Shown here: positions 10,735 to 21,223 of the stretch, one piece after another
Layout of the letters: each line of letters begins with the position of its first letter
Numbering within the stretch: the stretch's first letter is position 1
From: Polytrichum commune
Taxonomy: Eukaryota; Streptophyta; Polytrichopsida; Polytrichales; Polytrichaceae
Length of the DNA stretch: 64,000 bases
NCBI GenBank assembly: GCA_950295325.1
Contig: OX485804.1
Coordinates: forward strand, 2,108,001-2,172,000
Reading direction: 5' to 3'
Made by a program: the position numbers and the translations under genes
The notes under the pieces: generated by a model
Databases searched by the model: none
What the model saw: the letters and a program-made list of their open reading frames with translations, nothing else
Told to the model about the DNA's origin: nothing

Positions 10735-11291
10735 CATAGCCTAGTCCAATGATGATGAACATATTGTATTTAATATGTACAAAATATTTAGATTTTGTGC
10801 ATATACAATGATCAATAATTGAATGGATATCACACGATGGTGGAATATAATTTCTAGACCACAATAATTAAATGTTTACATTAGTCTTTTGTGTGTTTAT
10901 TTAAAGGAATTTATTTCTTCTTAATTGGTAACTAATAAAGTATTATGACATCCAACAACTCACGAAGTATTTGAGAGAGAGTGTGTCTTCTCAATGATAC
11001 TTAGTTCATCAAAATTTTATTAATCAAGTCATTAATGAGAGTCTCCTTAATATTATTTTATTTATCAAAGTTTCATTAATCAAGTCATTGATGAGGTTCT
11101 CTCAAATACTACTTTTAGAACAAGAAAGAGAAAGCTGCAAAACACTTTGTATTGCAGAGAAAAAATCCCAACATACATCGTCTAAAGCAAGCAGACACAA
11201 TGTGCACAAAACAAAGCCAGATTGGTGCATACTTTAGGGTAAATGTCTAGTTTCATAGCCTAGTCCAATGATGATGAACATATTGTATTTA
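10735..11291. repeat. 38-bp direct repeats flanking a 481-bp segment
   Basis: The same 38 bp (CATAGCCTAGTCCAATGATG continuing through ATGAACATATTG) occurs at 10735-10772 and 11254-11291. Inside, a second duplication has two related words, AATCAAGTCATTAATGAGAG and AATCAAGTCATTGATGAGG (about 11023-11098). GTATTTGAGAGAG pairs with CTCTCAAATAC to form a hairpin of about 140 bp. An insertion or slippage-type duplication is likely; no coding content. Confidence 0.6.
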
Positions 11292-11871
11292 AACAGTGAA
11301 AACCATGCTTTGAAGAATATTGGTTACCACCAACATACTTGAAGGTGTTGTACTTTTCTACAATGCCTCTAGGTGCTCGTACATCCCACTGGGAAAGCTG
11401 ATAGTCGTCAAGGGCGGACATTAAGTTCGCCCCTACGAACTATGGGGGTGTCAGATCCGGGCAGGGGGCAGCCTCCAGGGAAATTTTTGAACCCAACCGA
11501 AAACTGCTGCCCACCCCGCCCAACTTCGAAAAAAATATTGCCCTTGCATTCTTGAAGGCCGTTTGACTACAAATCCCATATTGAGTGCACTTCGCCTTCA
11601 AGGTCTAAAATCCAATATATATGTGCACTTCCAATTTGTAAATAAGCAATTCATTGGGATTCATTCCGGAAATGAAACCATCAATGAAGCACGTAATTAA
11701 CTTGGAGGTCAAATAAAATTACAAAATCCTCATTAACATTGAGGTTATAATTTTTATGACTTACCATTTGAAATTGTCTTTCTCATTCTAAAATGACACT
11801 TAAATTTAGTGTGCTGATTTAGTATGTATATTTTATAATATTTTAGTAACGCCGCCTACTTTCACAGGTAT
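11292..11871. other. Intergenic DNA downstream of the pogo remnant
   Basis: A GC-richer patch (11380-11530) has a 60-codon ORF without recognisable domain. The left terminal repeat expected for the pogo-like element was not found here. Confidence 0.35.
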
Positions 11872-13378
11872 TCATACACATTCAAACCAATAATGACGTA
11901 AAGTTTGAAGAGAAGACTGCACATCCTTGTAACACACAGGGGCTATAGGTTCAGATGCAAGAGTTTCAGTGTCATCCTCCTCCTCAACAAAGGAATTTGG
12001 GTTGAACATCTCCATCAATTCTTCATTGGATGGTTGGTAAGGATTATTCAAGTCAAATTCAGCTTCATAGTTGATGAATTCCTCTGCAGTCATATTAGGT
12101 GAGATCTCTGAGCTTGCTTGACATACCACACTAAGCCGCTCCAAAAGTGTGGTGATTTCTTGCACTTCTTTTTGGTGAGCCTCCTGTAATGCTTGATTGG
12201 TGGTCAGAATAGATAGTACTCCAGTGTGATTCCAACAATTATGAATGGTCTCAAAACTAACCCCATGTCGCCAAGAATGAAAAAGCATGACTACTGCTTG
12301 ATACACATTAAGCTCTGGATTCTGAGCAGACATCAAACAATTGATCTTGTGCTCAATCATTCGCTTGCGATATTGGGCTTTGAATGAGGCTATTATTCCT
12401 GCATCCATGGGCTGAAATCTGCTAGTGGTGTTGGGTGGTAGAAACTCCAATTGAGTGATACGCAACCTTGATCCTATGGTAGGAGTTTGGTGTCTTGAGA
12501 AGTTATCAACAAGAAGCAAAACCTTCTGCTTGCCCAATGCAATCATTCTTGCCTCAAAATCTAGCATAAACCTTTCAAATAATTTTGTTGTCATCCAAGC
12601 CTTCTTGTTGGCTGCCCACAAAATGCCAAGGTTCTGAGGATTCACAATATTTCTTTGAGAGAAGGCTCTAGGCTTCACAAACTTGTTAATAACAAAAGGA
12701 GGCAGCTTAATGCTACCATCAGTATTACTGGTGAATGCAATTGTGAGCCTCTCTTTTTGTTTTTTTCTACCAGATAGGCGATGTGTGGCTAGTGTACGGT
12801 TTGGCTCTAATCGATAGAACAGCCCAGTCTCATCCATATTAAAAATATCAGAGACTTGGTACCTTGAACATATGAGTTTGATCTACTCCATGCGTTGTAA
12901 GGCCTCTGGAGAGTTGTCTGTTGAACCTGCTTCTCCATGTCGAGTGTAGCCTTTAATCTTGAACCTCCGCTTGAAGCCCTCCAACCACCCATTAGAAAAT
13001 TATAGCTCCTTTTGAGATGGATCCTTCTGGCTCATGTTGTAGAATTTCTTTGCAACTGCTATCAAAAGATCATCTGTTATGGTAAGCACCATGTTCCTGC
13101 ATCAATGTAAACCAAGAAAATGTAGCATTCTCAACCTGAGGGCAATAAACCTTTCTGACTCTCTTAATAGTTGGAGGTGCTTCAACGTCTAAGTCCAGCA
13201 AATCCTTTCTCTTGAGTAACCTGGAAATGGACATTTCAGATGAAGAGGCTTGGAATTTAGCATTTGCCCACAATGTTAGAGCTTTGTTGCTAATACGTTG
13301 CCCTGACTCAACGTGACTCTGCCGATACAACAAAATCTCTTTCTTCTGAGCCAAATTGAACTCTGAAGCCTTTCCCAT
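11872..13378 (-). pseudogene. Pogo/Tigger-like transposase pseudogene
   Basis: It begins at 13378 (MGKASEFNLAQKKEILLYRQ) with a CENP-B-type N-terminal helix-turn-helix ending SISRLLKRKDLL. The frame breaks near 13075, then resumes as ITDDLLIAVAKKFYN. It is stopped at TAA (13002-13000), passes through SNGWLEGFKRRFKIKGYTRH (second HTH) and is stopped at TAG (12885-12883). From 12837 it is open for 321 codons as the DDE domain: NMDETGLFYRL (first Asp), LLLVDNFSRHQ (Asp 111 of that ORF) and LPPNTTSRFQPMDAGI (Asp 145), a DDD triad with 33 residues between the last two Asp. The C-terminus is acidic (FVEEEDDTETL). The catalytic core is well kept, so inactivation may be recent. It is one frameshift and two stops from being open. 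Confidence 0.9.
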
Positions 13379-13934
13379 CTCTACTGTCCTAGATTAAATT
13401 AAAAGACAGATGCAAACTGACTCTAAACCACAAGGACACAAACCCTATCCACAAAAAATAATACAGCACCCTCAAAATTAATCAGACAAAACTCGCCGCT
13501 GCTGCCGCAGGAGACTTGGAAGGCAGATTTCGGCCAACCATAACTCACTCGTTAGAAGTCGGAATTCGACAAAACTACTACCATTGGAATCGTCTCCTCA
13601 ATAGCTTTCTAATGGTATGTGATTCGCCTTACAAGTCTGAAATTCGAAAACAACATTCTCAGAAATTTGAACGCTGGTAGACTGGCTCAACCTGCTAGGG
13701 TAAACTGAGTTGACGAGGGAGGGACTTGCAGTCAATATCCTAAACCCTAATAATCTCTAAATGGGGGGTATGTTACAGTATGTTACAGTATATTACATGT
13801 GCTATGTTACAATATATTGTATTGTATGGTATTATATAGTATAATAATAAGTTAACAGATATAGAGGGCAAAATTACAAAGAGGGGAGTAGCCAATCAGT
13901 TAACACTTAACGTTATTGTAGTCTCCCCAAGTAG

Positions 13935-14007
13935 GGAGTAGAAAAAATGTTAACACTTATGGAATTTTAACACTTATAGAGGTAACACTTATAGAGGGTG
14001 GACTGTA
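13935..14007 (-). mobile_element. Terminal repeat of the pogo-like element
   Basis: In the minus sense the DNA reads TA, then CAGTCCACCCTCTATAAGTG (ending at 14005 on the + strand) and CCTCTATAAGTGTTA again. Elements of the pogo group begin CAGT and insert at TA, and CCTCTATAA-type termini are known for plant pogo-like elements. The element end is therefore at 14005 with the TA target at 14006-14007, about 630 bp upstream of the transposase start. The matching opposite end was not found. Confidence 0.6.
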
Positions 14008-14335
14008 CTTACCTCTGATGTTCGCATCAACATCAATGTGTTGTCATTGTGCAAGAGTATGGCTGCTCTTTGGGAGTCCTTGTGCTCGGTGAGACATGCT
14101 AGCTCTGATTGAACTTTCATACCCGTCTGTAATTTCTTCAAGATGTAGATGGAATCACTCCCAACAATGAAGTCATGGTCGTGCACCCCCATAACTAGCC
14201 ACTGCACTCGTCTTGAAAGATCTATGGAGTTGGTTTCATGTACGTGGAGCCCCAATTTCTCTACATCTCGTGTCTACTGGTGCAACCACTCTCTCACATG
14301 AGCTAATATCCTCTGGTGCCCAATTCATGTCCATT

Positions 14336-14613
14336 GGAATAGCCAAAATGCTAACTTATGCAAGAACATAATAACCATAGCACGATCAACCTTAAATAAT
14401 TGTTCTATAATTGGTGGTTTCATGTTCTACGTAGAGCCTAAAAAATTCAACTAGATTAAAAAAAAATGTGTAGGTCATTCTATATTCTTGAATAGACAAA
14501 GTATCATGAACTTGTGAGTCAAAATTCCAATCATCTTTCTGTAAACCCTCCACATCTGACTCGAATGTAGAAATTCCACCACTCATGGTAAATTGTTTTT
14601 TGGATAACCTCAC
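14336..14613 (-). pseudogene. HARBI1-like (PIF/Harbinger) nuclease fragment
   Basis: The minus-strand ORF from 14613 reads ..DVEGLQKDDWNFDSQVHDTL, then EYRMTYTFFFNLVEFFRLYV. After a frameshift near 14415 comes PPIIEQLFKVDRAMVIMFLH-KLAFW. The order FRM..TF..LV....L, then PPI......V.I.L..LA, is the N-terminal pattern of plant HARBI1-type nucleases. The catalytic part is missing. The pogo element lies immediately downstream and may have helped break it up. The next minus ORF (14006-14255) could be a further piece, but it has no recognisable motif. Confidence 0.5.
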
Positions 14614-15337
14614 TCACGGTTTTCATAGTAAATAACAAAGAAATAATGCTACAATTATCTCCATCATTTTGAAACAAAGGGGGCATTTTCAGAAACTCTA
14701 ATGAATCCACTGTAGCATAAATTACACTTTTAACAATTTTGTGCCCAAAATAAATGGTGAATTGAACACTTGAAGAGAGTTGTAAACACTATATTAAACA
14801 TTTCGGGACTTTTGGGAGTCCAAAAGTTGCAAAAAATGTATACTTTGGCCTAATGGGAACATGGGAACCTACAAATGTTCATGGGAACACTCTCGTAGGA
14901 ACGTGTGTATTGGGAGTCATGGATATGGGAACAAGGAATTCGGGTAATACTTACGCCACTGTTGGCCTCCATAACATGCATCATGTACACATCTCACATA
15001 CAATGATGATAATATTCAATATTAGTTTAATATACAACATTATACAATACATATGTGGACAAATGTAGGACACATCGAATAGAAGCCTTCCATTAAGGTT
15101 GTGTATACACCATACATAGAGGTATGTCATTTGTTACAAGTTGCACATAAAGCAAGAGTTAGAGATTGAACATAAAATATTTCGTTTGTCAATTTTGGCC
15201 CACCCTATCACCTAACAAAAAACAACGAGCAAGTTTGTTTCGTCAAATTCCATATGCCTTATGTATTTCCTTGTCTTTGATCACCGGGAAGGGCGTCCAC
15301 TAGCTGGACGTCTGCCAGTTCCATGTCCATGGCCTCC
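14614..15337. other. Intergenic DNA
   Basis: No gene or repeat supported. A 71-codon ORF at 14853-15068 has low-complexity Gly/Thr composition and no recognisable domain. Confidence 0.35.
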
Positions 15338-15994
15338 CTATTGCACACTAGAGTCTAAAACGTCCGCCTCAACTACCCTCCTTCCACTCTCTTGTGATGA
15401 ACGACGACGAAGATTATCTTTGGCAAATCCAATTTGCTCTGATGGAATAATAACCTTTAGGGGCTCAACATCTTGATGTTTTGGCAGAGGCCAAGGTGCC
15501 AAGATGCAATCAATTGGTTGCCAGTCAGGAATGGAGTATTTCAAGTCATGCTTCCACTTGAAGTTGGGGTTTGAGTCCCACCCATTCCATTTCTTTGATA
15601 GGTTTTTGGCTGTTGAAGTGGGAATGAACCATTGTACAAGAATTTGACGTGGATGCTCTCCCATGACCGCCAAGTTAGGTGGAGACAAAGCACGGCAAAC
15701 CCAAATGGGTCTACCTATATCTTGTTCTTGGGAACACAATAAGAGGAAATGACCCTCATGCACATTATCAGCGATGTGGAAAGCATGTGCGGGACGAAGG
15801 TTTGATGGACCAACATATTGGTCATCCAGTTGGTGCTCTTCCCAAAGCTTTGCATTATGTAAGAATGGATGTGCATCCCGTGGCCAGAATCCCTCGGACA
15901 ATGGCAATCGGACAATGTATACATTTGTGAGAGGTGTTTCTAATGCCTCCTTCACCCCTATCCAGTATTGCAAAATATGCTTGTGTAAATCCAT
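15338..15994 (-). CDS. Unrecognised 218-codon ORF, possibly repeat-derived
   Basis: This is the longest open frame in the window after uL3 and the pogo core. The composition is clearly protein-like: Trp-rich segments such as RPIWVCRALSPPNL, HPRQILVQWFIPTS, KKWNGWDSNPNFKWKHDL and DWQPIDCILAPWPLPK. The frame is open a little further upstream (CDHDTIGAYYMDLHKHI) to a TAA, so it may be one exon of a larger gene rather than a complete protein. The C-terminus is basic (DNLRRRSSQESGRR). No signal peptide or membrane segment is visible. I do not know the family. The Trp/Pro-rich pattern with a ..VQW.. core recalls small BAH/Tudor-like modules in plant repeat proteins, but that is only an impression. 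Confidence 0.5.
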   Translation of the reverse strand: MDLHKHILQYWIGVKEALETPLTNVYIVRLPLSEGFWPRDAHPFLHNAKLWEEHQLDDQYVGPSNLRPAHAFHIADNVHEGHFLLLCSQEQDIGRPIWVCRALSPPNLAVMGEHPRQILVQWFIPTSTAKNLSKKWNGWDSNPNFKWKHDLKYSIPDWQPIDCILAPWPLPKHQDVEPLKVIIPSEQIGFAKDNLRRRSSQESGRRVVEADVLDSSVQ

Positions 15995-16661
15995 ATAATA
16001 TGCTCCAATTGTGTCGTGGTCACATTATAGGCTGCTTGTAACACAACAGTTAATAACCACCAAGCACCACAGAATTTTCAACATTGAGAAGATTAAGCAA
16101 ATTGGATTTTTTTTTTGAGCCTTATTAATCAGGTTCTCACTGGTTAGATTTTTGTTTCTCCTCTCTGGCCTGCATCAGAAGGCTAGATGCAAATTGTTGG
16201 AGGGTTACTGAAAAAATTGTGATCGAGATGTTCAGAAAACTACATTTCTAGAAGAATGATCTTCCAGCTAACCCAAAGGAATTGAAGTTCTCGCTCAGAT
16301 GTTGCAGATAAAAAGAAATTGCATTTGGAATGAAGCGAGTGATTAGTTGAAAATGGTATGATTAGACGTCGATTAGCCCTCACACTTCGTTGACCATAAA
16401 ATCCTAGACCTATTGCTGAAGCTAACCGGTGTTTCATTAGAGTTAACCTTAAAGTCTCTAAAAAAAACCCATGTTTTGGTCGGGAGTTCCTCCCCACTTT
16501 TGACATTTAAAAGTGTTTGTGCTCAGAAGATAAAAGAAGAAGAGAAACTTCGGTCTCCGTTAGGAGGCCGACGTGAATGAAGTGTTTGTTCGTTCCACCC
16601 CTAGACCTATGTCCACTGGACAAAGGAATAGAGGTATAGAACTACTTCCCCCTTTCGAGAG
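15995..16661. other. Intergenic DNA with a coding-like inverted repeat partner
   Basis: The minus-strand ORF 16240-16506 begins MSKVGRNSRPKHGFFLETLR. Its first 70 bp (about 16441-16510) recur inverted at 18193-18262. Otherwise nothing is supported. Confidence 0.4.
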
Positions 16662-17512
16662 TACCGTAGTTTAATAGCAGGTTCGGCACAAAATAATTCC
16701 AAAATTAGATGCCTAAAATTTTGGAATATTATTGGCATTTTTTGCCGAATATAAAATTAATTATTTTTCAAAATTGCCTAAAAGTAAGAAATTTTTACTT
16801 CTCACTAGAGTTTTACTTACAATGGAAGCATATGTGAATTTTGAAGGAGAGAAGGTGCTCCTTTTGTAATCAAGCTCACGTACATTAGTCCACAAAGAAT
16901 ATGGGTTAAGAAGTACAAGACTCTAGGCGAGGCTTTTCAAATGTGTTGTACACAAATTTTTGGAGTCCAATTGAGCATAGAAGATGAAGTTTTATAGAAT
17001 TTTGTCCAACTAACAAAAGTTGAGAAATCAATCCTTCTTCCACCTCCAACAAGTTTTGTGTCAAAATAAGTCTTTATGCAAAAGATATGGACAAAACATT
17101 GCAGCCGTGTAAAGATCAAAAAATTAAAATGCGTTCATAACAGTTTTTTGGAGCTCATTTGTGCATAGAAGATCAACTTTTTTGGAATTTTGTTGGTCTA
17201 AGAAAAGTTTAGAAATCAAGTAATATTTCACCTCCAACAAATTTTATGTCATTTGAAGACTCTATGCAAAAGTTATGCGTGTTATAAAAATGATGTCTAA
17301 CGAGGTGCTTCACCTCAAAGTTTACATATCCCATATGCATTGTTGAACACAACTCCACTCTACTTGAATAAAGCACAGAGCCGAATTTTTAAAAATTAAA
17401 AGAGAAAATTGCCGAAAATATGAATATACTATTTTTAGGTGCCGAACCTACTTTTTGAACTTTAATTAAATATTAGGCAGCAAGTTGCCTAACCTGCTAG
17501 TAAACTACGGTA
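16662..17512 (-). mobile_element. Non-autonomous TA-target DNA transposon, copy 2 (inverted)
   Basis: This is the reverse complement of the element at 3054-3999, with the same CCGTAG..CTACGG ends between TA dinucleotides. The 60-codon internal ORF (16937-17119) is identical in translation to that of copy 1. It is 95 bp shorter because a block matching about 3187-3285 of copy 1 is missing next to the left-hand repeat. The near-identity of the rest indicates recent amplification. Confidence 0.88.
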
Positions 17513-17978
17513 GACACTATAGTCACAAGTAACTAGTAACAGATAGAACCAATACCCTATAAGGACTGGTTAGTCTTGGATTTGTTTGGTGCAAGGTTTT
17601 AACTCTTGGTGTTTTAGATTATGGTGAGTGTGTTTGCGTAAGCATTGGGAGTGTGATGTTTATGTCACCTAGCAATCCGTCTTTCATTGTGCCCGTTGCC
17701 GATATATCCTAATGTGATTTTAATTATTATATTTTTAGTGTTTATTGATTATTGATTTATTTATTTGTTGACTAGGGGGGGTCTTGTAATTGAGGTAGAG
17801 GTTGATTATTTTCTAATCTTCTTTTGTGGAGGAGGATGGACATGGCATATTGTATGGCAATGGTGTTTATGTTTTTAAAGGTGTTTCGAATGGCTAACAT
17901 AGCTCAGAAGATAGTTATTTATACACTGATAAGGAATATATGAGTTTTCAAGAAGAGAGGAGCCTCTAAGGAGTGTTC
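17513..17978. other. Intergenic DNA
   Basis: No gene or repeat could be supported here. Confidence 0.35.
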
Positions 17979-18175
17979 AAGTGGTGTAGGAACCCTTAAC
18001 TTTGGTGAAATGGAGGGGAGGCATTTAGAAATGAATTTCGTGACAAATTTTTGAAGGCACCTTAAATGATGTTCTCAAGACTTTGGCTAGGAATTCATTT
18101 TTATATAACCGTCTTTCGGTCAATGTCAAACGTCTTCCCTCCATTTCACCAAAATTAGGGGTTCTCACATCACTT
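17979..18175. repeat. Small foldback with 45-bp arms
   Basis: AAGTGGTGTAGGAACCC..TTTGGTGAAATGGAGGGGAGG (17979-18023) pairs with the inverted copy at 18131-18175, separated by about 107 bp. Arms match at roughly six of seven positions. It could be a MITE remnant or a hairpin transcript source. Confidence 0.65.
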
Positions 18176-18192
18176 GGTTACTCATTGATCAT

Positions 18193-18262
18193 TATAAAAT
18201 GTCAAAAGTAGGGAGGAACTCCCACCCAAAACATGAGTTTTGAGAGACTTTTGAGGCTAACT
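18193..18262 (+). repeat. Inverted partner of the 16441-16510 sequence
   Basis: It begins ATGTCAAAAGTAGGGAGGAA and matches the first 70 bp of the MSKVGRNS.. ORF in the opposite orientation, but here the frame closes after about 14 codons. The two copies bracket the TA-target element. Confidence 0.5.
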
Positions 18263-18682
18263 TTATTGTGTCGACCAACTGTCTTTGCTCTTGGATCTTG
18301 GCTTACGGAAATGATGTCTACCTCTCATCTTGATGCCCATGTCCGGTTTCTATGCAAATTCATGGGCAGTGTAGAATGCGCTAGCTGGTGAACGTTGCAC
18401 AACCGAACATGATCCAATCCTACTTGAAATCAATCCTATATTATTGGAATGAAATTGATCATGCTAGAATGCAACCTACATGTGGTGGCTTTAGAAGCAA
18501 ATTGCCATGAACGATAAGCTTTGTGGGTTGAGTGATCAAATTATTTGGAATCATTGGAATTGTTGCATTTCTTGAAAAGACATGATAAATCAATTTTAAA
18601 ATGTTCATGAAGATTTTGAATTGCTACACAAAAGATTGTCAATTTTTTTCATTCATTCATATGGATATTAGTTTATATATGC

Positions 18683-19286
18683 AGGTGCAAGCACGGTAAA
18701 GTGGATAGCTCTTGATCCCTGCCTAGTGTTAAGTGAAAGTGATTCAAATTTATGTACTAACTTTGAATTATTTGATGAAAAAAAAAATCATAGATATCCT
18801 AAAAACATATTGATCTACAAAGCCAAGCAATTTATGATAACAAAAAAATTCCAAGAAAAGTCTACATATTTTAGAAGACGGGTGGAAGTGGTGTGCAAGT
18901 AGGTGATATTGAATAAGTGATTCTTTAAAATTTGTTTAAAGTATAATAAAATTACATTAAATCGATGGTTTTCTACAGAGTTTTGTAATGATGCCCTCAA
19001 GTAGATAATGAATTCAAGGAATATGAAAGACAATTCCAACTTCAAAATAGTTAAGGTCATGAAATCTACGTCCAAAACTAGACTCAATCATTTGTTTTTG
19101 AGCATCACTTTTGATGCTAAGTATTGAAGATTTCAACTTGATATTCTACAATTGAGTATGTAACACAACAATAGAGGTCATCATAAAAAAAATCCAATTT
19201 AAATGACGCTTTGCTACTACATTTAGGCCTTTGACCTTTTAGTATATTGGAGCACTTTTTTGGTCCACTTTACCATGCTTGCACCC
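18683..19286. mobile_element. 604-bp TIR element, GGTGCAAGC family, copy 1
   Basis: The ends are AGGTGCAAGCACGGTAAAGT and, inverted, GGGTGCAAGCATGGTAAAGT, giving TIRs of about 22 bp. ATGC flanks both sides (18679-18682, 19287-19290). The interior has only a 90-codon minus ORF of no known type. A diverged relative lies at 37716-38290, where the empty site is known. The superfamily is not assignable from 4-5 bp duplications alone. Confidence 0.8.
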
Positions 19287-19290
19287 ATGC

Positions 19291-20887
19291 ACTTGGAAGT
19301 GTTTCCAAGATTATCATGATTCTCAAAATCAATACTCTGTGCAGGCTAAAAGTAGACAAACTCTATGAGATGAACCTCAAATTCAGAAGGTTAGCCAAAT
19401 CTTCCGTCGATTGTAGCTGCAATTCGAGGTGCCTTAGAAACAGCAGGAAGCTTGCTGAAATTTGATTGTGAATTTCCAGCTGGCTTTTATAAACCTTGAG
19501 TCTTTACCCCTGGCAGTATCAATCATGGTCAATCAACTCTGTATAAATAGCTCGAGAGAGATGTTTTATTACACCTGCTCTGCAATGTCGATACTGAGTA
19601 TGGTGTAATTGGTTGTTAATAAATGCTATAAACTCCACCAAAGAGAAGAGTGGGCCATACCCAGATTCCACATTGCAGTTATTGAAATTATTAACTCCAC
19701 CAAGGTCTCAAACAACTGGCTAAAACCTATCGAACGACCATGCACAATCCAAGGAATTCACTCAACCAAATTCCAATTCCCTAAAATCTAGCCTACCTCT
19801 CCAGATCATGTCAAGAACTCCAGAGAATGATTACGAGCGATTCTAAGCATAGATCACACACTAAAAATCTCTTCAATTGAACATAAGTATAAATTTTCTG
19901 AGATACTTGATGATTTTGTAATCTTAACATACACAAGAAGATATTGATGACACAAATATATTTCACAAGACAAATTACAATCACAATAAGCATTGTAATG
20001 TTCTTCTCAACTCTTACTTGTAGTGACTGTCAAAAGGTGAGACAATGCAACCTCTTTTTCCTAGTAGCAAAAGGGAGTCCCTAACTCTTGCGGCAATTCA
20101 TCAATTGTAAGTAATTATTACAGAACAATGATCCTGACTTAGGAAGGTGCACCTTCCACAGGTAAAGATGGATCTTTGAGGCATACAGTTTGCAAGATAG
20201 AACATGTGATGAGAGGGACGCACAAAAAATGAGTGTGATGTGTCTATGGAAAATAGGGACAGGGTTCTCAAATCAAAGCTACTTGGGGTTTTTGCATCAA
20301 TCGATCCTAGGTTTCGGCAGCTTTGTTTCCTGGAATGTCTTCTTAATTAGATAAGTGTCAGTGTATGTTTGCCAAGGTTCTATGTGTGCAATTTGTTCCT
20401 TAAGAGTAGGAACCACTGGAAACCTGAAGTACCGAAATAACTGTCATGTCCTTTATGATTATTTTCTGACGGCAAATATCTCCATTTGTATTTCCTTATG
20501 GGCTCTGTTGTGTTAAGATGCTGATGTTTGTTTAGGGTCCTTCATAATTATAACTTAATGACCGTCAGTGTGCTGCTGTTGAAATATTTAAGGTGTTAGT
20601 GATTTCTTCCCAGTACTTCAAGATTGCTGTAGTTGACACAGAAAGTCCATAAATGTGTCCACTGTAACTGATTTTAACACTCATTTTTGAACATATAAGG
20701 TTTCAAAAATCTGAAAGCCTGGGCTAGAGTTCACAATTCAAAAGACTCCAAGAAGGGGACGTTGAACTCCCTCCATCAGTGTGCTGGTGGCGTTCCACCT
20801 CTAGGTATTTGTTGTACCTTGTCTTTGATGGTAGGTTCAAAAGTCGGGTTGACAGCCCAAACTAGAAGTCATTGTAGTATCTGGAAT
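19291..20887. other. Intergenic DNA with one TATA-like site
   Basis: GTATAAATAGC at 19541-19551 followed by CTCGAGAGAG resembles a plus-strand core promoter, but no gene can be attached to it. Short ORFs at 19609-19791, 19811-19993 and 20762-21001 are not supported. Confidence 0.3.
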
Positions 20888-21223
20888 CTAATATTTACAG
20901 TTGCCAACATTGTGCTGCCATCGCTCATCTATTTCATTACTGTTTCTGCAGACACGTTCACCACCAATTCTTCCTTCACTTTCTGTATTGTTAGAATGTA
21001 GTTCATCCACTCCCTCGACAGCAATCAGTGTAGTGAAAAATTCCTCTCCAGTGGCACCTTGACAATGTGTAATTGATTGTAGATTCCTCATCTCAGGCAG
21101 TAGATTTATGCCGAATTGGTTATAATGCAAGTTAATCTCAGGTAGATAATATTTGGTTATATGATAGTTCAACATTGGTATAGCACAATGCATGACCAAA
21201 TTTGGAGGATAGATGGTAGACAT
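20888..21223 (-). CDS. Unrecognised exon-like ORF cut by the duplication boundary
   Basis: This is a 111-codon minus-strand frame starting MSTIYPPNLVMHCAIPMLNY. It continues LPEINLHYNQFGINLLPEMR, then HCQGATGEEFFTTLIAVEGV, and ends in an acidic and polar tail. The composition is clearly protein-like and the frame extends upstream as PGLQQIQRYPCKD. I do not recognise the domain. The left boundary of copy A lies at about 21203: copy B (42098 onward) retains only the upstream part through MSTIYPP and then diverges. The exon is therefore either whole here and truncated in B, or a chimera made at the breakpoint. Confidence 0.45.
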   Translation of the reverse strand: MSTIYPPNLVMHCAIPMLNYHITKYYLPEINLHYNQFGINLLPEMRNLQSITHCQGATGEEFFTTLIAVEGVDELHSNNTESEGRIGGERVCRNSNEIDERWQHNVGNCKY

